A stretch of DNA of 12,562 nucleotides, from contig HF987873.1 in NCBI GenBank assembly GCA_000431135.1, positions 1 through 12,562 on the forward strand. Direction: 5' to 3'. The DNA comes from Clostridium sp. CAG:590 (lineage in GTDB: Bacteria; Bacillota; Clostridia; Lachnospirales; Lachnospiraceae). Both the position numbers and the translations under genes were made by a program. Of this stretch, positions 1 to 7,071 are shown piece by piece. The notes beneath the pieces are model-generated. The model was not told where the DNA came from, did no database searches, and worked only from the letters and a program-made list of their open reading frames with translations. The number at the start of each line of letters is the position of its first letter. Within the stretch, counting starts at the first letter, position 1.

Positions 1-24
1 CTTACGCTGTGCAAGGGGATAAGT

Positions 25-1341
25 TTACTTTGTGATGAAGGTCTTATAGATCGCTTCAATCGCTGGTTCAAAATCTTTATTCTCAACACCGATGATGATA
101 TTAAGCTCAGAAGAACCCTGATCGATCATCTTAATATTGATACCTTTGTGTGCAAGAGCAGTAAATAACTTACCTGCAGTACCACTTGCTGACTTCATGC
201 CACGACCTACAACGGCGATTAGGGCAAGACCGGATTCAATCTCAACAGAATCTGGCTCTGCAAGACGGTGAATTGCAGATACAACGCTCTGCTCCTTATC
301 CATGAATTCGTCTGCGTGTACAACGATAGTCATAGTGTCGATACCGGATGGCATATGCTCGAAAGAAATATTGTTCTCCTCAAATGCCTGTAATACTTTA
401 CGTCCAAAACCGATCTCTGCATTCATCATTGCTTTGGAAATGAAGATGGTACAGAAATCTTTCTTACCGGCAATACCGGTTACAACGTAATCCTGTTTTT
501 TACATGTACTTTCTACGATCCAGGTGCCGGCATCTTCCGGAGCGTTGGTGTTCTTGATATTGATTGGAATACCACAGCTGCGAACAGGGAAAATCGCATC
601 TTCATGGAGTACAGAGGCACCCATGTAAGATAACTCACGAAGCTCACGGTAAGTGATGTATTTGATTGGCTTTGGATCCGGTACGATACGGGGATCTGCA
701 ACTAAGAAACCAGATACATCGGTCCAGTTCTCGTATACATCGGCTTTGCTTGCTCTTGCTACGATAGAACCGGTTACGTCAGAACCACCACGGGAAAATG
801 TCTTGATGTTGCCATCTTTGCCCATTCCGTAGAAACCAGGGATAACCGCTCTTTCACACTGGGAAAGACGCTCGCCTAATCTCTTATATGTCTTATAATC
901 ATTCAAATTGCCTTCTTCGTTGAAGTAGATTACTTCAGCAGAATCAATGAAATCAATGCCAAGGTAGGTAGCCATGATCTTACCATTTAAGAATTCACCA
1001 CGGGAAGCAGCAAAGTCTTTCTGTGGATTTTCGGTTAAGAGCTTGGTGATCTCTTCAAAATCCTGATCTAAACTGAAATCTTTGAGCTCTAAGCCGGTAA
1101 TAATCTCGTCATATCTTGCCTTGATTGCGTCCATTTCTTCTTTGATGTCTTTGCCCTCGCTGGCACTTTCATATGCATGAAGCAACATATCAGTTACTTT
1201 GGTATCTTCGTCATAACGCTTACCTGGAGCGGACGGAACCACATATACACGACTTTCGTCAGCATGAATGATATTACCAACTTTCTTGAACTGCTCGGCA
1301 CTGGCTAAAGAACTTCCACCGAATTTAACAACTTTTTTCAT
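25..1341 (-). CDS. lysC: Aspartate kinase (monofunctional)
   Basis: This cytosolic enzyme phosphorylates L-aspartate with ATP, the first step towards lysine, threonine, methionine and diaminopimelate. The 438-residue product shows the kinase signature KFGGSS at residues 6-11, SRGE at 113-116, FSRGGSDVTG at 182-191 and ADPR at 215-218. Two ACT-type regulatory domains follow at about 298-360 and 374-438, so allosteric control by an end-product amino acid is expected from the family. A longer reading frame exists upstream, but I chose the ATG at 1339-1341 because it begins the conserved MKKVVKFGG block and is preceded by an AGGAAGG ribosome binding site. The gene upstream on the same strand ends 85 nt away. 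No terminator was seen between them, and a weak promoter-like sequence (TTGTGT, 17 nt, TAAAAT) lies in the gap. The assignment is secure at family level; which pathway branch inhibits it is not visible. Confidence 0.95.
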   Translation of the reverse strand: MKKVVKFGGSSLASAEQFKKVGNIIHADESRVYVVPSAPGKRYDEDTKVTDMLLHAYESASEGKDIKEEMDAIKARYDEIITGLELKDFSLDQDFEEITKLLTENPQKDFAASRGEFLNGKIMATYLGIDFIDSAEVIYFNEEGNLNDYKTYKRLGERLSQCERAVIPGFYGMGKDGNIKTFSRGGSDVTGSIVARASKADVYENWTDVSGFLVADPRIVPDPKPIKYITYRELRELSYMGASVLHEDAIFPVRSCGIPINIKNTNAPEDAGTWIVESTCKKQDYVVTGIAGKKDFCTIFISKAMMNAEIGFGRKVLQAFEENNISFEHMPSGIDTMTIVVHADEFMDKEQSVVSAIHRLAEPDSVEIESGLALIAVVGRGMKSASGTAGKLFTALAHKGINIKMIDQGSSELNIIIGVENKDFEPAIEAIYKTFITK

Positions 1342-1426
1342 AATAAACCTTCCTAAAATTATATTATTATTTGTAAACCACATCTATTTTAATATTATTA
1401 TGCCAAATACACAAGGAAAACTTTTA

Positions 1427-2515
1427 TTATTTTGTTTTGCCTGTTTTTATGGCTGACCATTTCGAATAGTATTTCTTTTTACCAATCGTGCGGTATGTAC
1501 GGATACGTACATAGTATTTTTTCTTGCTCTTTAACTTCTTGATCGTGACACTCTTTTTGGACTTGGTAATCAGTTTTTTTGTCGTAGATTTGGAAAAATT
1601 CTTTTTGGTACTATATGCAATTTCATATCCGGTTACATCCTTTGTCTTATAGGAAACGGTTAATGCTTTTTTGCCGCTCTTGATCTTGCTGATCTTTGTG
1701 GCAATCGGTGTTACGGTCTTTACATCAAGTGTATATTCGTACTGATCACTGCTATAGTTGTAGATCTGTATATAATATGTTCCAGTATAAGGGGCAACCA
1801 CATTCTTGCCTGTACCAAGATCGGATAATGTGCCTAGCTTCATGTCTTTGGTAAGAAAAAGCGCAAGAGTGGTACCTTGTAAATTCTTTGTTTCTACATG
1901 ATAGGTATATCCTTTTATAAGATTTACTTTGTAAATGTCCTGACTATCCCGAATGTCATCCGAATCAATATTTGAGAAACCGCCACCTAATTCGCCGATG
2001 TAAGTTTTGTCTGTTTGAATGGCAGTAGCTGTTTCTTTCGTGTTGTTATTTTCTTTTTCATAGTAGTCACCTGCGGAAAATGTAAAGTTATATGCTTTGG
2101 TCTGTGCAGAACTAACCCAATATTGAACATCTTCTTTGACATAGTAAGTTCCAGCGGTAAGTCCGCATTTCCACTGGGCAGTTGTTCTGGCATCTTCGTC
2201 ATCTCTATAGTGCTGTATACACTTCCCGGTTGCATCATACAGATAGAAATCAATATTTAAAATTCCAAAGTCTCTGTGTGATGGTTTGTCCATTGTAGCA
2301 GTGAGTATACCATCGGAAGGAAGAACAATCTTTGTAAGTAAAGGGGTATTATTATCTTCCCATGTATAACTGCCGGATGTTCCATAGGTTACGGTTGCAG
2401 CCGATTGCATTTCCTTGGTTGAGAGATTGTCAGTGTCGTTGGCAAATGCCGTTTTAGCAGGAATTGCACATAACATTATTGTGCAGATTGCTAAAAAGAG
2501 TTTACTTTTTTTCAT
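1427..2515 (-). CDS. Secreted beta-sandwich protein with C-terminal FN3-like domain
   Basis: The 362-residue product begins with a clear Sec signal peptide: basic n-region, hydrophobic core at residues 6-19, and likely cleavage after AFA at 23-25. Two beta-rich modules follow, at about 45-150 and 160-265. They have the GTYYV / GTYYIQIYNY pattern of bacterial pre-peptidase C-terminal (PPC-like) domains. The last 94 residues are a very lysine-rich fibronectin-type-III-like module (YEIAYSTKKNF, YYVRIRTY), a common C-terminus of secreted proteins in Lachnospiraceae. No catalytic domain, sortase motif or membrane anchor was found, so it may bind carbohydrate or protein at the cell surface, or be a stand-alone accessory module. 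The start at 2513-2515 is supported by AAAGGAGA just upstream. Exact function is unknown. Confidence 0.82.
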   Translation of the reverse strand: MKKSKLFLAICTIMLCAIPAKTAFANDTDNLSTKEMQSAATVTYGTSGSYTWEDNNTPLLTKIVLPSDGILTATMDKPSHRDFGILNIDFYLYDATGKCIQHYRDDEDARTTAQWKCGLTAGTYYVKEDVQYWVSSAQTKAYNFTFSAGDYYEKENNNTKETATAIQTDKTYIGELGGGFSNIDSDDIRDSQDIYKVNLIKGYTYHVETKNLQGTTLALFLTKDMKLGTLSDLGTGKNVVAPYTGTYYIQIYNYSSDQYEYTLDVKTVTPIATKISKIKSGKKALTVSYKTKDVTGYEIAYSTKKNFSKSTTKKLITKSKKSVTIKKLKSKKKYYVRIRTYRTIGKKKYYSKWSAIKTGKTK

Positions 2516-2658
2516 ACTTGTCTTCTCCTTTGAAATTAATGAAACTGTAAAAAGTTCTGTTTATATGGTATCATAGTTTTGTGGAGTTTGAAAGCAATTT
2601 AGACATTTAGTAGGTGCATGAGATGTGACTGAACAAAAGAGAAAGGGAGATTTGCAAC

Positions 2659-3138
2659 ATGTCAATTGAGAAAGCAAAAGCGTATTTAGAGGAGAAAGGG
2701 TTTCCTGACCATGTAATAGAATTTGAGGAATCAACAGCAACGGTTGCTCTGGCGGCAGAAGCAGTTGGAGTGGAACCGGGCAGAATTGCAAAGACGATGT
2801 CTTTCTTAGTGGGAGAGGAAGCCATTCTGATTCTGATCGAGGGAATGTCTAGAGTAGATAATAAGAAGTTCAAGAATACCTTTCATGTGAAGGCGAAAAT
2901 GATACCATACGATCAGGTAGAAGAGCGGATCGGTCATGCTCCGGGTGGTGTATGTCCGTTTGGTATCAAGGATGGCGTGAAGGTGTACCTGGATGAAAGC
3001 CTGAAACGGTTTGACACCGTATATCCGGCGGCAGGGAATGATCATAGTGCAGTAAAGCTTACGATCGCAGAGTTAGAACAGGCTTCTAGAACAGATGGAT
3101 GGGTAGATGTCTGTAAAGAACCGGAGTCAGAGGTCTAA
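2659..3138 (+). CDS. YbaK/EbsC-type aminoacyl-tRNA deacylase
   Basis: The 159-residue protein has the length and layout of the YbaK/ProX single-domain family, whose members hydrolyse mischarged tRNAs in trans, for example Cys-tRNA(Pro) or Ala-tRNA(Pro). Visible family marks are the lysine of RIAKT (K45, matching the essential lysine of YbaK), the D-N-K-K segment at 67-70, and the GGVCPFG loop at 97-103 followed by VYLDESLKRF. An AGAAAGGGAGA ribosome binding site precedes the ATG. It is transcribed divergently from the secreted protein and converges on the PucR-type regulator, sharing its last 12 nt with that gene's end. The deacylase fold is clear; the exact tRNA specificity is not. Confidence 0.88.
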   Translation: MSIEKAKAYLEEKGFPDHVIEFEESTATVALAAEAVGVEPGRIAKTMSFLVGEEAILILIEGMSRVDNKKFKNTFHVKAKMIPYDQVEERIGHAPGGVCPFGIKDGVKVYLDESLKRFDTVYPAAGNDHSAVKLTIAELEQASRTDGWVDVCKEPESEV

Positions 3139-4284
3139 AGTCAGGAATTTCTGAATCTGATAGGCAATCAGCAGTTCACAACGGGTCGGCACATCGTCTA
3201 ATTGATAATGCAGGGTTTCTTTTAGTAATTTAACCCGGTAATTGACCGTATTGCGGTGGCAGTACAGGGCATCTGCAATGCGGAGAATACTGCCGTCACA
3301 AAGCAGGTACTGATAAAGGGTATCCGTGTAGTTGCTGTGGTGCTGTTCATCATAATCGAATACAGGACCTAACATTTGCCGGACATAATCCTTTAATAAT
3401 GTGCGGTCACTGACAGAGAGCAGTACCTTATAGAAGCCTAAGTTGTCAAAGTTGCATATTGTCTGTTGCCGGTAGTGTGCGATACATGCGGCAGACTTAG
3501 CGTAGTAGAAAGATCTGGCGAATTCATCAAAGCAGTTGCAGGTGTTGCTGATTCCAATATACAGACTGCTGCCCGGTGCATGCAGAGTATGAGTATGGAG
3601 AAGTTTCTCTGCAATACCACACAGTTCGGCGGTATCCGGCTGGGGAATGATAATGGCAAGATACTGTCTGGTGATACAGATGTGGCATTGTGGATGTGCA
3701 GCCTTGGCAGTACGGGATATATTCCGTGTGGTATCCGTATTCCATTCGTCTGCCTGCAGGTATAAGATGCCGTATGGCTGATGAGCGGAATAACCGTATT
3801 CTTCTAACACAGATACACTATAGGAGGTGTCAAAGGGAGTGCGAACCAGATTCAGGAAGGCATTCGTAAGTGTCTGTTCGGTCTGGTTATCGGCAAAGAT
3901 CCGGTTGTAATAATCATGTGTGATGTCAGCAATATGTGTCTTCCAGGGCATGATAAATAATGGATAATCGGAATCCTCACATAACTGCCGGATCTCTTTG
4001 GTAATATCTTCTTCGGTGATATAATTCCCAACATTAATGATCAGACCACAAGTGTGTGCCTGTATCAGCATCTGTATGAGTTCAGATAGCCAGGCAGAGG
4101 AATGGGGACGGCTGACCCCGGTTGTAATGACAAGCTGACCGGGACTTAGAAAATCAGATGCGGTTGCATCCTCTGCAAGATAGACCCAGTTCATAATACC
4201 GGACAGACCTTTACGTCCGGCAAGCAGTTCTAAACCATAGATTCTTTTGGTATCTTCAAAAACATCCTTTAAAATCAAAGACAT
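3127..4284 (-). CDS. PucR-family transcriptional regulator
   Basis: The 385-residue protein has the three-part PucR layout. An N-terminal PucR sensing domain covers about 10-125, including GRKGLSGIMNWVYLAED and FLSPGQLVITTG. A central GGDEF-like, CdaR-type region covers about 140-290. A C-terminal HTH_30 domain covers about 320-380, with DGSILRIADAL and HRNTVNYRVK as the recognition unit. The family usually activates catabolism of nitrogen-containing compounds in response to a small molecule. The gene is divergent from the GabT-like aminotransferase, which makes that gene and the downstream cluster its likely targets. The start is fixed by AAAGGAGG 7-8 nt upstream of ATG. A good promoter (TTGACA, 17 nt, TATTCT) lies about 90 nt upstream, flanked by TTGTGC repeats that could mediate autoregulation. 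The ligand is not predictable. Confidence 0.9.
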   Translation of the reverse strand: MSLILKDVFEDTKRIYGLELLAGRKGLSGIMNWVYLAEDATASDFLSPGQLVITTGVSRPHSSAWLSELIQMLIQAHTCGLIINVGNYITEEDITKEIRQLCEDSDYPLFIMPWKTHIADITHDYYNRIFADNQTEQTLTNAFLNLVRTPFDTSYSVSVLEEYGYSAHQPYGILYLQADEWNTDTTRNISRTAKAAHPQCHICITRQYLAIIIPQPDTAELCGIAEKLLHTHTLHAPGSSLYIGISNTCNCFDEFARSFYYAKSAACIAHYRQQTICNFDNLGFYKVLLSVSDRTLLKDYVRQMLGPVFDYDEQHHSNYTDTLYQYLLCDGSILRIADALYCHRNTVNYRVKLLKETLHYQLDDVPTRCELLIAYQIQKFLTLDL

Positions 4285-4344
4285 AAAGAGCCTCCTTTGT
4301 CCATATGCAATATGTCACACGGATTGTATCATGAAATCCGGTGA

Positions 4345-4447
4345 ATTGTGCCAGTGGTTGTATTTATAAGGAGAATACTACTTTGCATAGTAAATGTCAA
4401 AGAGTATATTGTGCTAATGGCACAACTGACATGCGAAAATGTTGTGC
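4345..4447. promoter_or_regulatory. Cluster of TTGTGC half-sites (putative operator)
   Basis: TTGTGC occurs at 4346-4351, 4409-4414 and 4442-4447, and inverted as GCACAA at 4420-4425. The middle two form an inverted repeat with a 5-nt centre, and 4420-4426 also pairs with 4441-4447, so the two pairings exclude each other. The sites flank the minus-strand promoter of the PucR-type gene. A protein operator is the simplest reading; the bound factor is inferred, not shown. Confidence 0.45.
4372..4400 (-). promoter_or_regulatory. Sigma-A-type promoter of the PucR-type gene
   Basis: On the minus strand TTGACA (4395-4400, perfect consensus) is followed after exactly 17 nt by TATTCT (4372-4377). Transcription should begin near 4365, giving a leader of about 80 nt before the start codon at 4284. 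Confidence 0.6.
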
Positions 4448-4497
4448 TGACGGAATATGGTAATCAAAAGGAAACTGTGGCATACTTGTAAGCAGTT

Positions 4498-4538
4498 AAG
4501 GACAACGGTGTACTTAGTATATATCGTGGTCCTTTTTT
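4498..4538 (+). terminator. Rho-independent terminator between the divergent genes
   Basis: Arms 4498-4512 and 4520-4534 pair at 14 of 15 positions (two as G-T wobbles) around a 7-nt loop, and the hairpin runs into six T at 4533-4538. It faces the GabT-like gene but lies in the middle of a divergent intergenic region with no known plus-strand gene before it. It therefore ends either an unannotated short transcript or a leader RNA. Confidence 0.75.
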
Positions 4539-4545
4539 CTTTATA

Positions 4546-4573
4546 ATGACATAAAGGTGCAAAATTCTAATAT
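4546..4573 (+). promoter_or_regulatory. Possible promoter of the gabT-like gene
   Basis: ATGACA (4546-4551, five of six consensus bases) is followed after 16 nt by TAATAT (4568-4573, four of six). It begins just after the terminator, so it would give the gene its own transcript. The -10 overlaps a TGCA motif. The match is moderate and other starts are possible. Confidence 0.35.
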
Positions 4574-4647
4574 GCAGATGCACACAACAATCTTTTGCAG
4601 AATATATGAATTTGCACCATAAATGCAAAGTGTACAGGAGGAATGCA
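4558..4647. promoter_or_regulatory. TGCA-rich cluster upstream of the gabT-like gene
   Basis: TGCA occurs seven times in 90 nt (4558, 4573, 4579, 4596, 4613, 4624, 4644), far above the chance rate of about one per 256 positions. The ends of the cluster also form an inverted repeat, GGTGCAAAATTC (4556-4567) with GAATTTGCACC (about 4609-4619). The elements TGCAAAAT and ATATGCAGAT recur before the second aminotransferase. Probably operator sites, with the XRE-cupin or PucR-type protein as candidate binders. Confidence 0.45.
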
Positions 4648-4649
4648 GT

Positions 4650-6008
4650 ATGTTAAGAACAGATTTACCAAAAATAATTACAGAGACGTTACCGGGACCA
4701 AAAGCACAGGCCATCATTGATCGAAGAGAAGCAGCTGTACCATCTGCGATCCGTTGCAGTTATCCGGTTGTCATTGAACGGGGCGAGGGTGCCATGATCG
4801 AGGATGTGGATGGCAATAAGTTCCTTGACTGGATTGGCGGTGTTGGTGTATTGAATATCGGCTTCTCACAGCCGGAGGTTGTAGAGGCAGTAAAGGCACA
4901 GGCAGACAAGTATTTTCATGGTATGTTTAATGTTGTGACGCATGAGGGTTATGTGGCATTGGCTGAGAAGTTAGGCTCTATTGCACCGGTTAAGGGTGAT
5001 AAGAAGAAGGTATTCTTTGCTAACAGTGGTGCAGAGGCGGATGAAAATGCAGTCAAGGTAGCAAAGGGATATACCGGACGGTCGAATATCATTGTATTTT
5101 CCGGAGCCTTTCATGGAAGAACCTATTATACGATGACTATGACTTCTAAGAAGGCGTATGCAGCAGGGATGGGACCGTTAGCAGATGGGGTGTTCCGTGC
5201 ACAGTTTCCATATTATTATAGAAATCCGGAAGGTCTTCCGGAAGAGAAGGAAGTAGAATACTATATTGATTCTATCAAAGCAGTTTTTGAACAGTGTGCA
5301 GCGGCGGATACGATCGCAGCGGTTGTGGTAGAGCCGTTACAGGGTGAAGGTGGATTCATTCCGGCACCGATTGAATGGATCAAGGCGGTTCGCAAGATCT
5401 GTGATGACAATGGTATTTTACTGATCGCAGATGAGGTACAGTCCGGATTCTGTCGTACCGGTCGTATGTTTGCATCCGAGTATTGGAAAGAGGTGGGTGT
5501 GGAGCCGGATATTATTGCAACAGCGAAGTCCATTGCAGCAGGCGTTCCACTATCTGCCATTATCGCAAGTGCAGAGGTAATGGAAGGGGTTGCTCCTGGT
5601 ACGATCGGTGGTACATATTGCGGTAATCCACTTGCTTGTGCAGCATCCCTTAAGACGATTGAGATCATGGAGCGGGATCATTTAGCAGATCGTTCCGTTG
5701 AGATTGGTAAGAAGGTGACAGCTCGTTATAAAGAGATACAAAAGAAATATCCTGTGGTTGGTGATGTGCGTGGTCTTGGTGGCATGATTGGTATTGAGTT
5801 CGTGAAAGATCCGGAGACGAAGGAGCCGGATGCAGCATTGACAGCGGATATCATACAGACCTGTGCAAAGAACGGATTGCTGGTGGAGGGAGCCGGAACC
5901 TATAACAATGTCATTCGATTCCTGGCACCACTTGTTATTACTGAGGAGCAGTTGGAAGCAGGTCTTGACATATTTGAGGCGGCAGTGAAAGAGTGCAGCA
6001 GTAAATGA
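4650..6008 (+). CDS. gabT: Class III PLP aminotransferase, 4-aminobutyrate aminotransferase-like
   Basis: This cytosolic pyridoxal-phosphate enzyme moves the terminal amino group of an omega-amino acid to a 2-oxo acid, yielding a semialdehyde. The 452-residue product has the full family set: NSGAEA (phosphate-binding) at 125-130, AFHGRT with H155, EPLQGEGGF at 228-236, ADEVQSGFCRTG with D261 at 260-271, and the PLP lysine K293 in TAKSIAAGVPLSA. The C-terminal NNVIRFLAPLVIT block is typical of GabT. I chose the ATG at 4650 because AGGAGG lies 8 nt before it; a longer frame from 4623 lacks such a site. It is divergent from the PucR-type regulator and followed by a hairpin. The class is certain; GABA as substrate is likely, but beta-alanine, 5-aminovalerate or taurine cannot be excluded. 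Confidence 0.85.
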   Translation: MLRTDLPKIITETLPGPKAQAIIDRREAAVPSAIRCSYPVVIERGEGAMIEDVDGNKFLDWIGGVGVLNIGFSQPEVVEAVKAQADKYFHGMFNVVTHEGYVALAEKLGSIAPVKGDKKKVFFANSGAEADENAVKVAKGYTGRSNIIVFSGAFHGRTYYTMTMTSKKAYAAGMGPLADGVFRAQFPYYYRNPEGLPEEKEVEYYIDSIKAVFEQCAAADTIAAVVVEPLQGEGGFIPAPIEWIKAVRKICDDNGILLIADEVQSGFCRTGRMFASEYWKEVGVEPDIIATAKSIAAGVPLSAIIASAEVMEGVAPGTIGGTYCGNPLACAASLKTIEIMERDHLADRSVEIGKKVTARYKEIQKKYPVVGDVRGLGGMIGIEFVKDPETKEPDAALTADIIQTCAKNGLLVEGAGTYNNVIRFLAPLVITEEQLEAGLDIFEAAVKECSSK

Positions 6009-6023
6009 TGTGTGCAATCTGTC

Positions 6024-6052
6024 TTGCACTGACGTACCGTATATGTCATAAT
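6024..6052 (+). promoter_or_regulatory. Possible promoter of the XRE-cupin gene
   Basis: TTGCAC (6024-6029) and CATAAT (6047-6052) are separated by 17 nt. The -10 matches consensus at five positions, but the -35 only at its TTG. If used, transcription starts near 6059 and the doubled hairpin at 6079-6117 lies in the leader of the regulator. Confidence 0.3.
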
Positions 6053-6078
6053 AGATATAAAGGAAACTTTTTAGAAGG

Positions 6079-6122
6079 CAGCGGCTGTATGCAGCCAGCG
6101 GCTGTATGCAGCCGCTGTTTTT
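6079..6122 (+). terminator. Doubled hairpin with T-run after the gabT-like gene
   Basis: A 17-bp unit (6080-6096) is repeated exactly in tandem at 6097-6113. The second unit plus CGCTG makes an 8-bp stem (AGCGGCTG/CAGCCGCT, loop TATG) followed by TTTTT at 6118-6122. The whole block also folds as one 18-bp stem (6079-6096 with 6100-6117, loop AGC; the two TATG segments pair through G-U wobbles). Most simply this is the terminator of the aminotransferase; it could also act as an attenuator for the regulator that starts at 6156. Confidence 0.7.
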
Positions 6123-6155
6123 CGCTAAAGAGATACAAGGAGCGAAGGTATAGGT

Positions 6156-6713
6156 ATGGATTATTTGTCACACAATGTAGCAATGAATTTGAAAAGAATA
6201 AGGACCTCAAAGGGAATGAGTTTAGATGCAGTCGCAGAGCAGACGGGGGTCAGCAAGAGTATGCTGGCACAGATCGAGAAAGGAACAGCGAATCCATCCT
6301 TAGGCGTGTTAGGTAAGATTACGAGTGGAATGCGGATCACATTTCAGGAACTGATTGCAGCACCGCCTATGGATGCCTGTCTGGTAACACCGGAGAAAAT
6401 GATCCCGACGAAGGAATTAGAGGGAAAGTATCGTGTATGGACGTGTTTTCCGTATGAAGACAATCATCAGGTTGAGATCTACCGAATCGATATTGAACCC
6501 GGAGCGGAATATATCAGTGGTGGTCATGGAGAGAAGACACGGGAATATCTGGCTGTGATGGATGGCGAGGTGACAGTGGAATGTCGTGGCGAGCAGCATG
6601 TAGTCGGGAAGTCACAGGTGTTTCGGTTTGAAACGGATCAGATGCATATCTATCGCAATGCAACCAGTGACAAAGTAAGCTTCATGTGTTTCTTTGTTGC
6701 AATGAGAGGATAA
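6156..6713 (+). CDS. XRE-family regulator with C-terminal cupin domain
   Basis: The 185-residue protein joins an XRE/HipB-type helix-turn-helix (about 7-62: NLKRIRTSKGMSLDAVAEQTGVSKSMLAQIE is its core span, residues 11-41) to a small cupin sensor (about 105-180). The cupin shows a GAEYISGGHG...E...G motif with H124 and E130, and an EYLAVMDGEVTV strand. Such XRE-cupin regulators commonly sit beside amine, polyamine or amino-acid catabolic genes and sense a small metabolite; PuuR is a known example. Its place between two aminotransferases supports a local role. An AAGGAGCGAAGG region precedes the start. A longer overlapping frame (6005-6316) is rejected. No good terminator follows the gene. Ligand and operator are unknown; the TGCA motifs on both sides are candidates. 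Confidence 0.9.
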   Translation: MDYLSHNVAMNLKRIRTSKGMSLDAVAEQTGVSKSMLAQIEKGTANPSLGVLGKITSGMRITFQELIAAPPMDACLVTPEKMIPTKELEGKYRVWTCFPYEDNHQVEIYRIDIEPGAEYISGGHGEKTREYLAVMDGEVTVECRGEQHVVGKSQVFRFETDQMHIYRNATSDKVSFMCFFVAMRG

Positions 6714-6828
6714 TGCAAACATTATGTATTGCGAAATGGGAAATAGCATATATATTATTAAAATGGCTGCTTTGTTCAATATAATGCACAAGCACTGAGC
6801 GGAATGTACGATATAATCAAAAAAATAA

Positions 6829-6844
6829 TGCAAAATATGCAGAT
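6829..6844 (+). promoter_or_regulatory. TGCAAAAT/ATGCAGAT motif shared with the gabT promoter region
   Basis: TGCAAAATATGCAGAT at 6829-6844 repeats two elements seen at 4558-4579, where TGCAAAAT and ATATGCAGAT are 4 nt apart. A further TGCAAAAT lies at 6953-6960, six bases before the -35 of the strong promoter. A common operator for the two aminotransferase units is plausible but unproven; the region is AT-rich, so chance contributes. Confidence 0.35.
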
Positions 6845-6966
6845 TTTCACAAAAGTAAATAGGAAGATTTAAACGATAGAATTAAGAATTTTGACAGAAA
6901 AGTTTTAAAAATTAAGAAAAATATATGGATTGATCGAAAAAAATATAGTTTTTGCAAAATTTTGTA

Positions 6967-6995
6967 TTGACAAGAGTATCGGAGAGTGTTATTGT
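6967..6995 (+). promoter_or_regulatory. Strong sigma-A-type promoter with extended -10
   Basis: TTGACA (6967-6972, perfect) is followed after 17 nt by TATTGT (6990-6995), with TG at 6987-6988 giving an extended -10. Transcription should begin near 7002, only about 25 nt before the terminator hairpin that starts at 7026. This is the best promoter in the window and should drive the aminotransferase-kinase unit, subject to readthrough of the hairpin. Confidence 0.7.
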
Positions 6996-7025
6996 ATGTT
7001 TGTCCAATATAAAAGATAAAGATTT

Positions 7026-7071
7026 GAGCAAGGGTGCTTATCACAGGATAAGTGTTCCTTGCTCTTTTTTT
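7026..7071 (+). terminator. Rho-independent terminator in the leader of the second aminotransferase
   Basis: GAGCAAGG (7026-7033) pairs with CCTTGCTC (7057-7064), and CTTATC (7037-7042) with GATAAG (7047-7052) around ACAG. Seven T follow at 7065-7071. It lies just after a strong promoter and before the gene, so a transcript of about 70 nt would be made unless termination is relieved. No upstream antiterminator partner was found in the short leader. Confidence 0.8.

Larger units (their letters stand above)
4285..4649. other. Divergent regulatory region between the pucR-type gene and the gabT-like gene
   Basis: This 365-nt region holds, in order: the regulator's leader and minus-strand promoter (4372-4400); four copies of a TTGTGC half-site (4346, 4409, 4420 inverted, 4442); a plus-strand terminator (4498-4538); a possible plus-strand promoter (about 4546-4573); and a run of seven TGCA tetramers (4558-4647) up to the start codon of the aminotransferase. 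Two short plus-strand reading frames precede the terminator. One of 26 codons runs 4383-4463, starts with TTG 9 nt after AAGGAG, and has four cysteines. One of 24 codons runs 4417-4491 and ends 7 nt before the hairpin. Neither is recognisable and both may be chance. Confidence 0.7.

Noticed and set aside
3127..3138. 12-nt overlap of the convergent deacylase and PucR-type genes.
   Set aside because: Short convergent overlaps are common in compact genomes and both reading frames are intact; not a sign of damage.
4415..4440. TGGCAC followed by TGC, resembling a sigma-54 (-24/-12) promoter.
   Set aside because: The GG-to-GC spacing is 12 instead of the required 10 and the TTGC element is poor; no sigma-54 activator is encoded in the window.
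5261..5668. 135-codon minus-strand frame inside the gabT-like gene.
   Set aside because: It is antisense to strongly conserved aminotransferase motifs and has no features of its own.
6005..6316. 103-codon plus-strand frame spanning the hairpin and the start of the XRE-cupin gene.
   Set aside because: No family resemblance; it runs out of frame through the well-supported regulator.
6891..6919. TTGACA at 6891-6896 as a second promoter.
   Set aside because: No acceptable -10 at 16-18 nt; the nearest TATATG is about 25 nt away.
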